From Mesohalobacter salilacus (GTDB lineage: Bacteria > Bacteroidota > Bacteroidia > Flavobacteriales > Flavobacteriaceae): a stretch of 64,000 nt of DNA. Below, piece after piece: positions 26,514-36,125 of the stretch. A program made the position numbers and the translations under genes. The stretch's first letter is position 1. The number at the start of each line of letters is the position of its first letter. The stretch is taken from positions 1-64,000 of the forward strand of contig RRZV01000032.1 in NCBI GenBank assembly GCA_003931895.1, written 5' to 3'. A model generated the notes under the pieces. The model was not told where the DNA came from. It worked only from the letters and a program-made list of their open reading frames with translations, and did no database searches.

Positions 26514-27359
26514 TTAATAGTCTCCTAAAGTTTCAGGGTTTTGGTTTAATCCGATTTCCAATTGCTCATCATTTGGCGCTTTACCGTGCCAAGCGTGTGT
26601 ATGCATCATAAAATCAACACCGTTACCCATCACGGTTTTAAGTAAAATGACAACCGGTTGTCCTTGTCCAGTTTTTGATTTTGCTTCTTTTAAAATATTT
26701 CTAACAGCATCGATATCGTTGCCCTTGTCTTCTTCTAAAACCAACCACCCAAAGGCTTCAAATTTAGCTTTTAAATCACCCATAGGCAAAACATCATCTG
26801 TCGACCCATCAATTTGTTGACCGTTATAATCAACCGTAGCAATGAGGTTATCTACTTTTTTTCCAGAAGCATACATAATGGCTTCCCAATTTTGACCTTC
26901 TTGCAATTCGCCATCGCCGTGAAGCGAATACACTAAATGCTTGTCTTTGTTTAATTTTTTAGTTAAAGCGGCTCCAATGGCAACAGACATACCTTGACCA
27001 AGTGACCCAGAAGCAATTCTTACGCCTGGCAATCCTTCGTGCGTTGTAGGGTGACCTTGAAGGCGTGAATTAATGTGTCTAAAAGTGTTGAGTTCCTCGA
27101 AAGGGAAATATCCAGAACGAGCTAAAACACTATAGTACACAGGAGAAATATGGCCATTTGATAGAAAAAACAAATCTTCATCTTCCCCGTTCATATTAAA
27201 CTCGTCTTTGGTCTCTAAAACTTCTTTGAATAATACCGAAAAAAATTCAGCACAACCTAAAGAGCCACCAGGGTGACCAGAATTAACTTTATGAACTTGT
27301 CTAAGTATATCACGTCTTACTTGCGTGACAAAATCTTGAAGATTTGATGATGTTGACAT
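26514..27359 (-). CDS. Transketolase, N-terminal (thiamine-diphosphate) subunit
   Basis: About 281 aa from the ATG at 27359 (MSTSSNLQDFV); a longer frame adds 14 poorly fitting residues. It is the TPP-binding domain, with the N-terminal VNSGHPGGSLGCAEF, HGDGELQEGQNWEA (about 146-159) holding the GDG of the TPP motif, and the AWHGKAPN motif near the end. The C-terminal subunit follows after 122 nt on the same strand. A TATTTTTG promoter element lies 17 nt upstream of the start, back to back with that of tgt. Confidence 0.93.
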   Translation of the reverse strand: MSTSSNLQDFVTQVRRDILRQVHKVNSGHPGGSLGCAEFFSVLFKEVLETKDEFNMNGEDEDLFFLSNGHISPVYYSVLARSGYFPFEELNTFRHINSRLQGHPTTHEGLPGVRIASGSLGQGMSVAIGAALTKKLNKDKHLVYSLHGDGELQEGQNWEAIMYASGKKVDNLIATVDYNGQQIDGSTDDVLPMGDLKAKFEAFGWLVLEEDKGNDIDAVRNILKEAKSKTGQGQPVVILLKTVMGNGVDFMMHTHAWHGKAPNDEQLEIGLNQNPETLGDY

Positions 27360-27376
27360 CTTTAAATAATTTTTAG

Positions 27377-27384
27377 CAAAAATA
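27377..27384 (-). promoter_or_regulatory. TAnnTTTG promoter of the transketolase genes
   Basis: Minus strand TATTTTTG, 17 nt upstream of the ATG at 27359. It faces away from the tgt promoter about 115 bp away. Confidence 0.5.
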
Positions 27385-27498
27385 AACGAATAAAATCGCA
27401 ACGAAAACCTTTTTTGAAGCAGTTATTAACGAACTTATTAAAATAATTTTTGAGTTTAATGAAATGATAAACTTTGTTTTAAATGCCAAAGAGATAAC

Positions 27499-27506
27499 TA
27501 TATTTG
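27499..27506 (+). promoter_or_regulatory. TAnnTTTG promoter of tgt-lptG
   Basis: TATATTTG with a TTTG box 22 nt upstream, ending 19 nt before the tgt ATG. This is a good match to the Bacteroidota -33/-7 promoter. Confidence 0.6.
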
Positions 27507-27525
27507 TGACCTTTAAATTTATTTC

Positions 27526-28656
27526 ATGACATTTGACATTCATTCTAAGGATGAAAACTCTAAAGCCCGAACTGGTGTTATCAACACAGACAACGGAAAA
27601 ATCACCACGCCTATATTCATGCCCGTAGGGACTATTGCTACGGTAAAATCGGTTCACCAAAGAGAGTTGCTCAACGATATTAAAGCCGATATTATTCTTG
27701 GCAATACTTATCATTTATACTTAAGGCCGGAAACTGATATACTGGAAAAAGCTGGTGGTCTACATCAATTCATGAATTGGCCTAAAAATATTTTGACAGA
27801 TAGTGGTGGTTATCAAGTCTATTCCTTGTCTGAGCGTCGAAAAATCACAGAAGAAGGCGTAAAATTTAAATCGCATATCGACGGCTCAATGCACTGGTTT
27901 TCACCAGAAAATGTTATGGATACCCAACGTAAAATTGGTGCTGATATTATGATGGCTTTTGATGAATGTCCACCTTATCCTTCTGATTACCAATACGCCA
28001 AACGTTCTATGCATATGACACATCGATGGCTGGAGAGATGCATAAAACGATTTAACGAAACCGAGGATTTATACGGACATCAACAACATTTATTTCCTAT
28101 TTTGCAAGGCAGCACTTACAAAGATTTAAGGCAAGAGTCTGCAAAATATATAGCTGACAAAGATTTGCCTGGCAACGCTATTGGCGGTTTATCTGTTGGG
28201 GAACCCAATGAAGAAATGTACGAAATGACCGATATTGTAACGGATATTTTGCCTAAAGACAAACCGCGATATCTTATGGGTGTTGGCACACCTATTGATT
28301 TGCTTGAAAATATTGCACTCGGTATTGATATGTTTGATTGTGTTATGCCAACACGAAATGCCAGAAATGGGATGATTTTTACCAGTGGAGGCAGTATTAA
28401 TATCAAAAATTTAAAGTGGAAAGACGATTTTTCTCCACTTGATAAAGACGGTACAACTTGGGTAGATCACGATTATAGTAGAGCCTACGTCCGTCATTTA
28501 TTTACTGTTAATGAGTTGTTGGCTAAACAAATTTGCAGTATTCATAATTTAGGCTTTTATTTGAAGTTAGTAAGGCAAGCCGCTGATCATATTAAAGCTG
28601 GAGATTTTATGGCATGGAAAAATAAAATGGTTCAGCAAATGCAAAATAGACTATAG
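27526..28656 (+). CDS. tgt: Queuine tRNA-ribosyltransferase
   Basis: 376 aa. It exchanges guanine at tRNA position 34 for a queuosine precursor. The TIM-barrel has LTDSGGYQVYSLSE (about 88-101) with the catalytic Asp, the substrate loop LQGSTYKDLR and GGLSVGEPNEEM, and DCVMPTRNARNG (about 268-279). The zinc-site region is odd: where the E. coli enzyme has CxCxxC before YSRAY, this protein has GTTWVDHDYSRAY, with no cysteine; the histidine of SIHNL remains. I believe this is a general Bacteroidota variant. The stop overlaps the start of lptG by 1 nt. Confidence 0.94.
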   Translation: MTFDIHSKDENSKARTGVINTDNGKITTPIFMPVGTIATVKSVHQRELLNDIKADIILGNTYHLYLRPETDILEKAGGLHQFMNWPKNILTDSGGYQVYSLSERRKITEEGVKFKSHIDGSMHWFSPENVMDTQRKIGADIMMAFDECPPYPSDYQYAKRSMHMTHRWLERCIKRFNETEDLYGHQQHLFPILQGSTYKDLRQESAKYIADKDLPGNAIGGLSVGEPNEEMYEMTDIVTDILPKDKPRYLMGVGTPIDLLENIALGIDMFDCVMPTRNARNGMIFTSGGSINIKNLKWKDDFSPLDKDGTTWVDHDYSRAYVRHLFTVNELLAKQICSIHNLGFYLKLVRQAADHIKAGDFMAWKNKMVQQMQNRL

Positions 28657-29732
28657 TGAAAATTTTAGATTGGTACATCCTCAAACGCTATTTGATAAGC
28701 TTTCTTATCATGCTTATCATGTTTGTGCCTATAGGAATTATCATAAATCTTTCAGAAAAAGTAGATAATCTCACAGAAAATAAAGTTCCACTGGATGAGA
28801 TATTATATTTCTATGTCAATTTTGTGATTCACTTTGCTAATTTATTATTTCCTATACTTTTGTTTCTGTCTGTGATTTGGTTTACTTCAAAGTTGGCAAA
28901 CAACTCTGAAATTATTGCTTTTTTAAGTTCAGGGGTTTCTTTTATGCGTTTTTTGAGGCCTTATTTCTTTGGTGCTACTATAGTATTTTTAATTGCTTTA
29001 AGTTTTAGTATGTACATTTACCCTAACTCTAGTGAAGATTATAATACATTTTATTATAAATATTTAAAAAACAATAAATCTGTACGAGACACTAAAGATA
29101 TCTACCGCCAAATTAATGACAACGAATATATTTATGCTTCAAGTTACAGCCCTAAAAATCAAACGGCCTACAATTTTACTTTAGAGCATTTTGAAGGTGA
29201 ACGCATGACATATAAAATTACAGCCAATCAAATTAAATTCAATCAAGATTCTTTAAATTATACATTAAAACCTTATATCAAACGAACGATAACTGAACGA
29301 GAAGATATTATTACTAAAGAGGCTTCTTTTGATACCATTTTGCCATTTGAACTTGATGAGCTTACACCTACGATTTATGCTGCAGAAACAAAAAATTACT
29401 TTGAGTTATTAGATTTTATTGAAGAAGAAAAACGCCGCGGTTCACCATATATTAATCTATATATGATTGATTTGTACAAGCGTTGGAGCGTACCTGTATC
29501 TACATTTATTCTTACAATTATTGCGGTAGCGGTATCATCGTTTAAAAAGCGTGGCGGCATGGGAGTTAACTTAGCCATAGGAATAGTTATTGCTTTTGGC
29601 TATGTTTTTTTAGATAAAGTTTTTGGTGTTTTTGCTGAAAAATCAAACTTTTCTCCCATAATAGCAGTTTGGGCATCTAATGTTATTTTTGGTATTTTGG
29701 CTATCTTTTTACTCCAAAAAGCAAAACGTTAG
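28656..29732 (+). CDS. lptG: LPS export permease, LptF/LptG family
   Basis: 358-aa inner-membrane protein with a GTG start that overlaps the tgt stop by 1 nt. It has the YjgP/YjgQ layout: three N-terminal membrane helices (about 12-118), a periplasmic beta-jellyroll domain (about 120-270), and three C-terminal helices. The start MKILDWYILKRYLISF is typical. With LptB, whose gene is at 34402-35163, it extracts lipopolysaccharide from the inner membrane. LptF versus LptG cannot be told with certainty; coupling with tgt fits what I know of Bacteroidota. Confidence 0.88.
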   Translation: MKILDWYILKRYLISFLIMLIMFVPIGIIINLSEKVDNLTENKVPLDEILYFYVNFVIHFANLLFPILLFLSVIWFTSKLANNSEIIAFLSSGVSFMRFLRPYFFGATIVFLIALSFSMYIYPNSSEDYNTFYYKYLKNNKSVRDTKDIYRQINDNEYIYASSYSPKNQTAYNFTLEHFEGERMTYKITANQIKFNQDSLNYTLKPYIKRTITEREDIITKEASFDTILPFELDELTPTIYAAETKNYFELLDFIEEEKRRGSPYINLYMIDLYKRWSVPVSTFILTIIAVAVSSFKKRGGMGVNLAIGIVIAFGYVFLDKVFGVFAEKSNFSPIIAVWASNVIFGILAIFLLQKAKR

Positions 29733-29771
29733 TTTTTAAGTTTTTGACGCTTTTAATTTAAAACTTGTCTT

Positions 29772-29779
29772 TATATTTG
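29772..29779 (+). promoter_or_regulatory. TAnnTTTG promoter of the unknown gene and accA
   Basis: TATATTTG, ending 13 nt before the ATG at 29793. Confidence 0.5.
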
Positions 29780-29792
29780 TTTAAAATTTGGT

Positions 29793-30413
29793 ATGGAATT
29801 TAATCCAAAACAAGATAAAATAGCAGTTGTTGTAAAGTCATTTACACTCAAGCGCAAGTCTGAATTTTTTTTAGACCGATTCAGTGAGCCCTATATTGTT
29901 TCAATGGCTATAGATGAACATGGCGCTTATGAAACCACAATTGATTTTAATATTTTATCTTTTCCAAATGTTAGAAAAGACGAAACAGTAAGTTTTGACG
30001 GACAAGGTCATTTGATTTACGGTCCTAAAAACCCTGGACATTTTTTAGCTTATTCTATTTTGTTTATGGAAAGCGATAAAGATGTTAGAGATTTTGGTCA
30101 ACTTATGGAAGACATCTTAAAATCAGAAGCCATTAACCTTGGAGCTAAAGCCTTATTAAAAGCCGCACCAACCTATTCAACAGCAATTAATTTACTTCAA
30201 AACTTGACTGATTTAATTGCCAAACAACTTCAAAAAAATAAAGACGACGAGCTATTTAGAAGAAACGGTACCTTATTAAGGGATGTTAAACCACCCTATG
30301 ATATCTTGAGAAGCTACGATAGTGAAAACGATTTTATAAAAACTAAAACCTCAGTTATACCGCTGAATGTTTCCAATAAAATGGGGGCACAAACTAAAGT
30401 CATAAAACTTTAA
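29793..30413 (+). CDS. Conserved hypothetical protein
   Basis: 206-aa soluble protein with no signal peptide or membrane helix; I do not recognise it. The first 100 residues look like a beta-sandwich (VVVKSFTLKRKSEFFLDRFSEPYIVSMAIDE and similar strands), which could be a C2-like fold. A helical part follows (DVRDFGQLMEDILKSEAINLGAKALLKAAP). It has its own promoter and ends 12 nt before accA, so it may be co-transcribed with fatty-acid synthesis. C2-like membrane or calcium binding is only a guess. Confidence 0.6.
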   Translation: MEFNPKQDKIAVVVKSFTLKRKSEFFLDRFSEPYIVSMAIDEHGAYETTIDFNILSFPNVRKDETVSFDGQGHLIYGPKNPGHFLAYSILFMESDKDVRDFGQLMEDILKSEAINLGAKALLKAAPTYSTAINLLQNLTDLIAKQLQKNKDDELFRRNGTLLRDVKPPYDILRSYDSENDFIKTKTSVIPLNVSNKMGAQTKVIKL

Positions 30414-30425
30414 AAATTTTTTTAA

Positions 30426-31382
30426 ATGGAATATTTAGATTTTGAATTACCGATAAAAGAACTTCAAGAAAAATACGAACAAGCTTGTGATATAGGAGTA
30501 GAAAGCGATGTAGATGTTTCTGACACTTGTAAACAGATAGAAAAAAAACTCAACCAAGCTAAAAAAGATATTTATAAAAATCTCAATGCTTGGCAAAGAG
30601 TACAACTCTCAAGGCATCCTAACCGCCCTTATACTTTAGATTATATCAATAACATTTGTAAAGAATCATTTTTAGAATTGCACGGCGATCGAAATTTTGG
30701 AGATGACAAAGCCATGATTGGCGGTTTAGGCAAAATTAAAGACCAAAGTTTTATGTTCATCGGTCAGCAAAAAGGCTTTAATACTAAAACAAGACAATAT
30801 AGAAACTTTGGAATGGCCAATCCTGAAGGCTATAGAAAAGCTTTGAGGTTAATGAAAAAAGCAGAAAAGTTCAATATTCCTGTAGTGTGTTTTGTCGATA
30901 CGCCTGGTGCATTTCCTGGCCTTGAAGCTGAAGAGCGTGGTCAAGGCGAAGCCATAGCCAGAAATATTTTTGAAATGACCCAACTGGAAGTTCCAATAAT
31001 TGTGGTTATAATTGGAGAAGGTGCCAGTGGTGGTGCTTTAGGTATTGGTGTTGGTGATCGCGTATTGATGCTTGAAAATACTTGGTATTCTGTTATTTCA
31101 CCTGAATCTTGTTCATCTATTTTATGGCGAAGCTGGGAACATAAAGAAACCGCTGCAGAAGCCTTAAAATTGACTGCAGATGATATGAAATCTTTAAAGC
31201 TTATTGATAAAATAGTTAAAGAACCCATCGGCGGCGCACATAGCGATAAGGAGAAAACCTACAAAATTGTCAGTAAAACTATTTTTGAGACTTTTGAAGA
31301 ACTTAAAAACTTATCACCAGAAGAATTGGTAGAAAAACGCATTGAAAAATACGTTGGAATGGGTGAATTTAAAGAACGCTAA
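30426..31382 (+). CDS. accA: Acetyl-CoA carboxylase carboxyltransferase subunit alpha
   Basis: 318-aa subunit of the carboxyltransferase that makes malonyl-CoA, the first step of fatty-acid synthesis. The start [14 protein letters not shown] is typical. The crotonase-like core has [16 protein letters not shown] (about 127-142), [19 protein letters not shown] (about 157-175) and [15 protein letters not shown]. It has the N-terminal HGDRNFGDD motif. Follows the unknown gene at 29793 by 12 nt. Subunit beta is not in this window. Confidence 0.97.
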   Translation: MEYLDFELPIKELQEKYEQACDIGVESDVDVSDTCKQIEKKLNQAKKDIYKNLNAWQRVQLSRHPNRPYTLDYINNICKESFLELHGDRNFGDDKAMIGGLGKIKDQSFMFIGQQKGFNTKTRQYRNFGMANPEGYRKALRLMKKAEKFNIPVVCFVDTPGAFPGLEAEERGQGEAIARNIFEMTQLEVPIIVVIIGEGASGGALGIGVGDRVLMLENTWYSVISPESCSSILWRSWEHKETAAEALKLTADDMKSLKLIDKIVKEPIGGAHSDKEKTYKIVSKTIFETFEELKNLSPEELVEKRIEKYVGMGEFKER

Positions 31383-31437
31383 ATCTTAATTCTTCACAGC
31401 CAATTATTTATAATTTTTTTCTCTCACAGAGATTAGG

Positions 31438-31493
31438 TTATCAACATTTTTTTATGACTTATCAACAGCAAATTGTTGATGAAGTGTTGATGA
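31438..31493. promoter_or_regulatory. Cluster of DnaA-box-like nonamers upstream of dnaB
   Basis: Within 56 bp there are two TTATCAACA (31438-31446 and 31459-31467) and two inverted TCATCAACA (31474-31482 and 31485-31493). They differ from the classical DnaA box TTATCCACA by one or two bases. They sit in the accA-dnaB gap of 163 bp, about 50 bp before dnaB. They may bind DnaA or another regulator. Confidence 0.4.
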
Positions 31494-31545
31494 CGAAATC
31501 CATTTAAATCTGGATTAGTCTTAACAATTTGTTTACATTCGCCGT

Positions 31546-33048
31546 ATGGAAAACCAAAAATCATTCAGCAATAATAATACAAAGAAAGGTAATGTTATCA
31601 GTCTGCAAAAAGGCAAAATACCACCACAAGCTGTTGATTTAGAAGAAGTTGTGTTAGGTGCAATGCTGATTGATAAAAAAGGAGTAGATGAAGTTATTGA
31701 TATTTTAAAACCTGAAGCTTTTTATAAAGAAAGCCATCAGCATATTTTTTCAGCCATCAAAACTTTGTTTGAAGAAGGTCAACCTATAGACTTATTAACG
31801 GTTTCCAGTCATTTAAAGAAAGAAAAAAAGTTAGAATCTATTGGCGGTGATTTTTATCTCATTCAGCTCACCCAAAAAGTCTCTTCTTCAGCTCATATTG
31901 AGTACCATTCTCGTATTGTTCTTCAGAAATTTATTCAGCGGAGTTTGATTCAGATTTCAAGTGAAATCATAGAAGAAGCTTACGACGAATCTACAGATGT
32001 ATTTGATTTATTAGACAATGCAGAATCTAAACTCTACGAAGTTACACAAGGCAATATCAACAAATCTTCTGAAACCGCACAGAGTTTGGTCATTCAAGCT
32101 AAAAAAAGAATAGAAGAAATTGCTAATCAAAAAGGTTTAAGCGGAATTCCATCTGGTTTTGATGAATTAGATGAGTTAACTTCTGGTTGGCAACCCAGTG
32201 ATTTAATTATAGTTGCGGCTCGTCCTGGTATGGGTAAAACGGCACTGACACTTTCTATGGCGAGAAATATCACTGTTGAGCAAAATGTGCCTGTGGCTTT
32301 TTTCTCTCTTGAAATGTCTGCAGTACAGTTGATTACAAGATTAATTTCTTCAGAAACTCAACTTTCTTCTGAAAAATTAAGAACCGGAAAGTTAGAACAA
32401 TACGAATGGGAGCAACTCAACGTCAAAGTCAAAGCTTTAGAAAAAGCGCCGCTATTTATTGACGATACACCTTCACTTTCCATATTTGACTTGCGAGCTA
32501 AAGCGAGGCGATTATCTTCTCAACACGGCATAAAGCTGATTGTTGTTGACTATTTACAGTTAATGACCAGCGGGTCGAACAATAAGTCTGGAAACAGAGA
32601 ACAAGAAATTTCAAGTATTTCAAGAAACTTAAAAGCTTTAGCCAAAGAACTCAACGTACCGGTTATCGCCCTTTCTCAATTATCTCGTGCTGTTGAAACT
32701 CGTGGTGGCACTAAAAGACCATTGCTTAGCGATTTGAGAGAATCTGGAGCAATTGAACAAGATGCTGATATTGTTTCCTTTATCTACAGACCAGAATATT
32801 ACGGTATAGAAGAATGGGATGATGAAGCCGCTTCGCCTACTAAAAATGAAGCTGAATTTATAGTGGCTAAGCACCGAAATGGTGGGTTAGATAACATCAA
32901 ACTTAAGTTTATAGGACAATTCGGTCGTTTTGAAAACATCAACATGGAAACCATTACGGAAGTCAATTCTAAAATTAATGATGGTGGTTTACCCAAGCCT
33001 TCTCAGTTTGATGATATGAATAACTCTGATGAGGATATGCCTTACTAA
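31546..33048 (+). CDS. dnaB: Replicative DNA helicase DnaB
   Basis: 500 aa. The hexameric helicase unwinds DNA at the replication fork. The N-terminal helical domain (about 25-170) has PPQAVDLEEVVLGAMLID. The RecA-like domain has Walker A in AARPGMGKTAL (about 225-235), Walker B in IVVDYLQLM, and the DnaB-typical LSRAVETRGG and SDLRESGAIEQDAD. The C-terminal tail is acidic. No intein is present. A row of DnaA-box-like nonamers lies in its upstream region. Confidence 0.97.
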   Translation: MENQKSFSNNNTKKGNVISLQKGKIPPQAVDLEEVVLGAMLIDKKGVDEVIDILKPEAFYKESHQHIFSAIKTLFEEGQPIDLLTVSSHLKKEKKLESIGGDFYLIQLTQKVSSSAHIEYHSRIVLQKFIQRSLIQISSEIIEEAYDESTDVFDLLDNAESKLYEVTQGNINKSSETAQSLVIQAKKRIEEIANQKGLSGIPSGFDELDELTSGWQPSDLIIVAARPGMGKTALTLSMARNITVEQNVPVAFFSLEMSAVQLITRLISSETQLSSEKLRTGKLEQYEWEQLNVKVKALEKAPLFIDDTPSLSIFDLRAKARRLSSQHGIKLIVVDYLQLMTSGSNNKSGNREQEISSISRNLKALAKELNVPVIALSQLSRAVETRGGTKRPLLSDLRESGAIEQDADIVSFIYRPEYYGIEEWDDEAASPTKNEAEFIVAKHRNGGLDNIKLKFIGQFGRFENINMETITEVNSKINDGGLPKPSQFDDMNNSDEDMPY

Positions 33049-33112
33049 TTCTCATTTTAGTCTTCTTATGCGATTTTATTAGAGTATTAAGACTTTACAT
33101 CTTTAATTCCAT

Positions 33113-33120
33113 TAAATTTG
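33113..33120 (+). promoter_or_regulatory. TAnnTTTG promoter of the secreted protein gene
   Basis: TAAATTTG, 19 nt before the ATG at 33140. Confidence 0.5.
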
Positions 33121-33139
33121 TTTTTAAAATTTTTTATTT

Positions 33140-34405
33140 ATGTTCATAAAAAAAATAGGTTTAATTCTAATATTCACTTTAGTCAGCTTAAGTATGAAAG
33201 CTTCATTTGTGCTGATTCCAATGGATGTAGATTCTCAAAATGACCATCTTAAAGCGTATGGTATTACCTATTGGGTGTTAAGCAATGGACAAAAAGCACA
33301 ATGGCTACTGAATTACAGAGGTGGCTCTTTTTTAATTCCCGACTCAGAACGACTTCGACAAGAATGTACCATACGTGGTGTAACTTACGAAGTGATTAGT
33401 AATGCTGAAGCCACTAAAATATTATCAGACATTGATAGTCCAAGTCAAAACCAAGAATCAGTGTTGTTAGAAAAAGCACCTAAAATTGCAGTTTATACGC
33501 CAAGTGGCAAAAAACCCTGGGATGATGCCGTCACTTTAGTTTTGACCTATGCTGAAATACCTTACGAAACAGTTTATGACAAGTCAGTTTTAGACGACGA
33601 GCTTCTGCTTTACGATTGGCTACATTTACATCACGAAGATTTTACAGGTCAATACGGTAAATTTTACCGCGCCTACCGTGCTGCACCTTGGTATATTCAG
33701 GAAAAGAAAGAAGCCGAAGAATTAGCTAAATCTTTGGGCTATAACAAAGTTTCTCAAGAAAAATTAGCTGTAGCTAAAAAGATAAGAGACTATGTTATAG
33801 GCGGCGGTTTTATGTTTGCGATGTGCAGTGCTACTGATAGTTTTGATATAGCCTTATCAGCTGAAGGTGTTGATATTTGTGAGTCTATGTTTGATGGCGA
33901 CCCCAGTGAACCAGGCTATCAAAATAAGATTGACTATCAAAAAACATTTGCCTTTAAAGATTATATTTTAGAAAAAAGCCCCATGGTTTATGAGTTTTCT
34001 AGTATTGATATGACAAGAAAACGACGTGTGCCAAAAGAGCAAGACTATTTCACTTTGATGGATTTTTCAGCCAAATGGGATCCTATTCCAACCATGCTAA
34101 ATCAAAATCATACGGCTATTGTAAAAGGCTTTATGGGGCAAACTACCGCTTTTGATGCTTCACAAGTTAAATCAAATGTGTTAATCTTGGGCGAAACCCG
34201 ACTCAATGAAGAAGCCAAGTATATTCACGGTATAAAAGGCAAAGGTTTCTTTACGTTTTACGGTGGCCACGATCCTGAAGATTATCAACATCGGGTTGGA
34301 GATCCTAAAACAGAATTGGAATTGCATCCAAATTCTCCTGGTTATAGATTAATTTTAAATAATATTTTATTTCCAGCAGCGGAGAAAAAGAAACATAAAA
34401 CTTAA
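33140..34405 (+). CDS. Secreted conserved protein (often labelled asparagine synthetase B)
   Basis: 421 aa with a signal peptide (about 1-20). It has no similarity that I can see to true asparagine synthetase: no N-terminal catalytic cysteine and no PPi-loop motif. The central part (about 110-380) has a Rossmann-like run ([23 protein letters not shown]) and a glutamine-amidotransferase-like turn [15 protein letters not shown], and resembles class I GATase or ThuA-like domains. Databases often carry the asparagine synthetase label for these Flavobacteriia proteins, to my memory. The actual role is unknown. Its stop overlaps the lptB stop by 4 bp. Confidence 0.72.
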   Translation: MFIKKIGLILIFTLVSLSMKASFVLIPMDVDSQNDHLKAYGITYWVLSNGQKAQWLLNYRGGSFLIPDSERLRQECTIRGVTYEVISNAEATKILSDIDSPSQNQESVLLEKAPKIAVYTPSGKKPWDDAVTLVLTYAEIPYETVYDKSVLDDELLLYDWLHLHHEDFTGQYGKFYRAYRAAPWYIQEKKEAEELAKSLGYNKVSQEKLAVAKKIRDYVIGGGFMFAMCSATDSFDIALSAEGVDICESMFDGDPSEPGYQNKIDYQKTFAFKDYILEKSPMVYEFSSIDMTRKRRVPKEQDYFTLMDFSAKWDPIPTMLNQNHTAIVKGFMGQTTAFDASQVKSNVLILGETRLNEEAKYIHGIKGKGFFTFYGGHDPEDYQHRVGDPKTELELHPNSPGYRLILNNILFPAAEKKKHKT

Positions 34406-35163
34406 TCAAATAGTTTTTTCTTTCTCAGTTCAAAGTTCTGACCGAGATAGACTTTTCTCACCATTTCATCTTCTGCTAATTCTTCGGGTTGACCGTGTTT
34501 TAAAATACCGCCTTGAAACATTAAGTAAGTTCTATCAGTAATGGCAAGGGTTTCCTGAACGTTGTGGTCAGTAATTAAAATCCCAATATTGCGGTGTTTG
34601 AGTTGGGCAACTATCTTTTGAATATCTTCAACGGCTACAGGGTCAACACCTGCAAAAGGTTCATCGAGTAAAATAAATTTTGGATCTGTTGCTAATGCAC
34701 GAGCAATTTCAGTTCGCCGACGTTCTCCGCCTGAAAGCAAGTCTCCACGGTTTTTTCTGATATGGGTTAAGCCAAACTCTTCTAAAAGTTTTTCTGTTTT
34801 TTCAGTGCGTTCTTTTTTATTAAGTTTGGTTAATTCTAATACACTTTTAATGTTGTCTTCTACACTTAATTTTCTAAATACTGATGCTTCCTGAGCTAAA
34901 TATCCAATTCCATTTTGAGCTCTTTTATACATCGGATATTTAGTAATATTTTGACCTTCAAGAAATATTTGACCTTTATTGGGTTTGATAATGCCAACAA
35001 TCATATAAAATGTGGTCGTTTTCCCAGCACCATTTGGCCCCAGAAGACCTACAATTTCACCTTGATTAACTTCGAGTGAAACTTCTTTAACTACCCGTTT
35101 ACCACTGTAAGATTTTACAAGTTTTTCTGCGCGAAGTTTTACTTTTTTAGGCTCTGACATCAA
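34402..35163 (-). CDS. lptB: LPS export ABC transporter ATP-binding protein LptB
   Basis: 253-aa cytoplasmic ATPase that powers LPS extraction with LptFG. Walker A is [13 protein letters not shown] (about 39-51), the signature is [16 protein letters not shown], and Walker B is [13 protein letters not shown] followed by the switch His of [10 protein letters not shown]. It lies at the end of the kdsD-tatC-AhpD-membrane protein-lptB operon, overlapping the upstream gene by 4 nt. KdsD makes the Kdo precursor for LPS, so the operon joins LPS synthesis with export. Confidence 0.94.
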   Translation of the reverse strand: MMSEPKKVKLRAEKLVKSYSGKRVVKEVSLEVNQGEIVGLLGPNGAGKTTTFYMIVGIIKPNKGQIFLEGQNITKYPMYKRAQNGIGYLAQEASVFRKLSVEDNIKSVLELTKLNKKERTEKTEKLLEEFGLTHIRKNRGDLLSGGERRRTEIARALATDPKFILLDEPFAGVDPVAVEDIQKIVAQLKHRNIGILITDHNVQETLAITDRTYLMFQGGILKHGQPEELAEDEMVRKVYLGQNFELRKKKLFD

Positions 35164-35765
35164 TTAATAATTTTATCTTGCTTTACAAATATAAATAATT
35201 CAACAACAGCAATAAGAATCATCATATAAGCTACCAATTCAACACTTTCTTCAGAGGCTCTTTCTACACTGTAAAGGTATTTATCGCTCATAATGTTGCG
35301 CCAATTAGAGGGTTTTCCATATATACGGGTGAAAACGTGAAGATTAGCTAGAGAAATTAATAATATTCCAAATCCCAATGTGTTGTTGAGAGACTTAATT
35401 TGACTGAGAAATGATTTGAATTTTTTAATTAAAATAGTTAACATAATTATGGCAAGTAAAACAACAAAAGGAAACCATCCTAAACTCGGAAACTGTGTAT
35501 CAAACCAAGCATCAAATTCACGTACTAAATGCATGGCTATAAACAAGCTTAGAACAGACATAAAGACTTTATATTGTGATGAATACGCTAAAGACATAAA
35601 GCCAATTAAAATAGTGACCAATAAAATACTTTGTTGTGCAAATTCAATAGCGTTCGATTCGTTGGCTTGACCGATTAAAAAATCAGCCTCTATAGGTATA
35701 GTGCATAAAAAGAAAAGCCCTGAATAAAAGACTAATCTAAGAAATGGTTTAAGTAATACTTTCAT
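35160..35765 (-). CDS. Multi-spanning membrane protein, unknown function
   Basis: 201 aa with about five hydrophobic helices: near 8-25, 45-60, 62-84, 95-113 and 130-150, and another at the end (about 178-195). Few charged residues lie inside them. No catalytic motif or family that I recognise. It starts 6 nt after the AhpD-like gene and overlaps lptB by 4 nt, so it is translationally coupled to the LPS exporter ATPase. A role in envelope biogenesis is suggested by position only. Confidence 0.75.
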   Translation of the reverse strand: MKVLLKPFLRLVFYSGLFFLCTIPIEADFLIGQANESNAIEFAQQSILLVTILIGFMSLAYSSQYKVFMSVLSLFIAMHLVREFDAWFDTQFPSLGWFPFVVLLAIIMLTILIKKFKSFLSQIKSLNNTLGFGILLISLANLHVFTRIYGKPSNWRNIMSDKYLYSVERASEESVELVAYMMILIAVVELFIFVKQDKIIN

Positions 35766-35771
35766 ATTATA

Positions 35772-36125
35772 TTAATTTTCATATTTTTCTTCAATGGCTT
35801 CCCAAAACTCGTGTGCTCGTCTTAAATGAGGAATGACAATTGTACCGCCAACTAAAGTCCCAATACTTAAAGCTTCCATGACTTGACTTCGACTCCAACC
35901 TGATTTATAAGATGACTCTAAATGATATTTTACACAATCATCACATCTCAAAACCAATGAAGCCACTAAACCCAATAATTCTTTGGTTTTTTTATCTAAG
36001 CTACCTTCAGCAAAAGAATTTGTATCTAAATTAAAAATTCGTTTGATGACTTTATTGTTTTCTTGGATGAGTTTATCATTCATCTTTGCCCGATAGGCTT
36101 CAAACTCGTCAACTTTATCTATCAT
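35772..36125 (-). CDS. Carboxymuconolactone decarboxylase / AhpD-like protein
   Basis: 117-aa small helical protein. The redox motif CDDCVKYHLESSYKSGWSRS is the AhpD-type CxxC with the following histidine (ExxxH-like pattern). The C-terminal half has VMEALSIGTLVGGT, typical of the family. Members are peroxidase partners or alkylhydroperoxidase-like thiol oxidoreductases; the substrate is open. It overlaps tatC by 4 nt in the operon. Confidence 0.88.
   Translation of the reverse strand: MIDKVDEFEAYRAKMNDKLIQENNKVIKRIFNLDTNSFAEGSLDKKTKELLGLVASLVLRCDDCVKYHLESSYKSGWSRSQVMEALSIGTLVGGTIVIPHLRRAHEFWEAIEEKYEN

Noticed and set aside
25438-27359. Transketolase broken into two genes by a frameshift
   Set aside because: The two parts are separated by about 120 nt, have proper starts and stops, and split N/C-terminal transketolases are normal in many bacteria.
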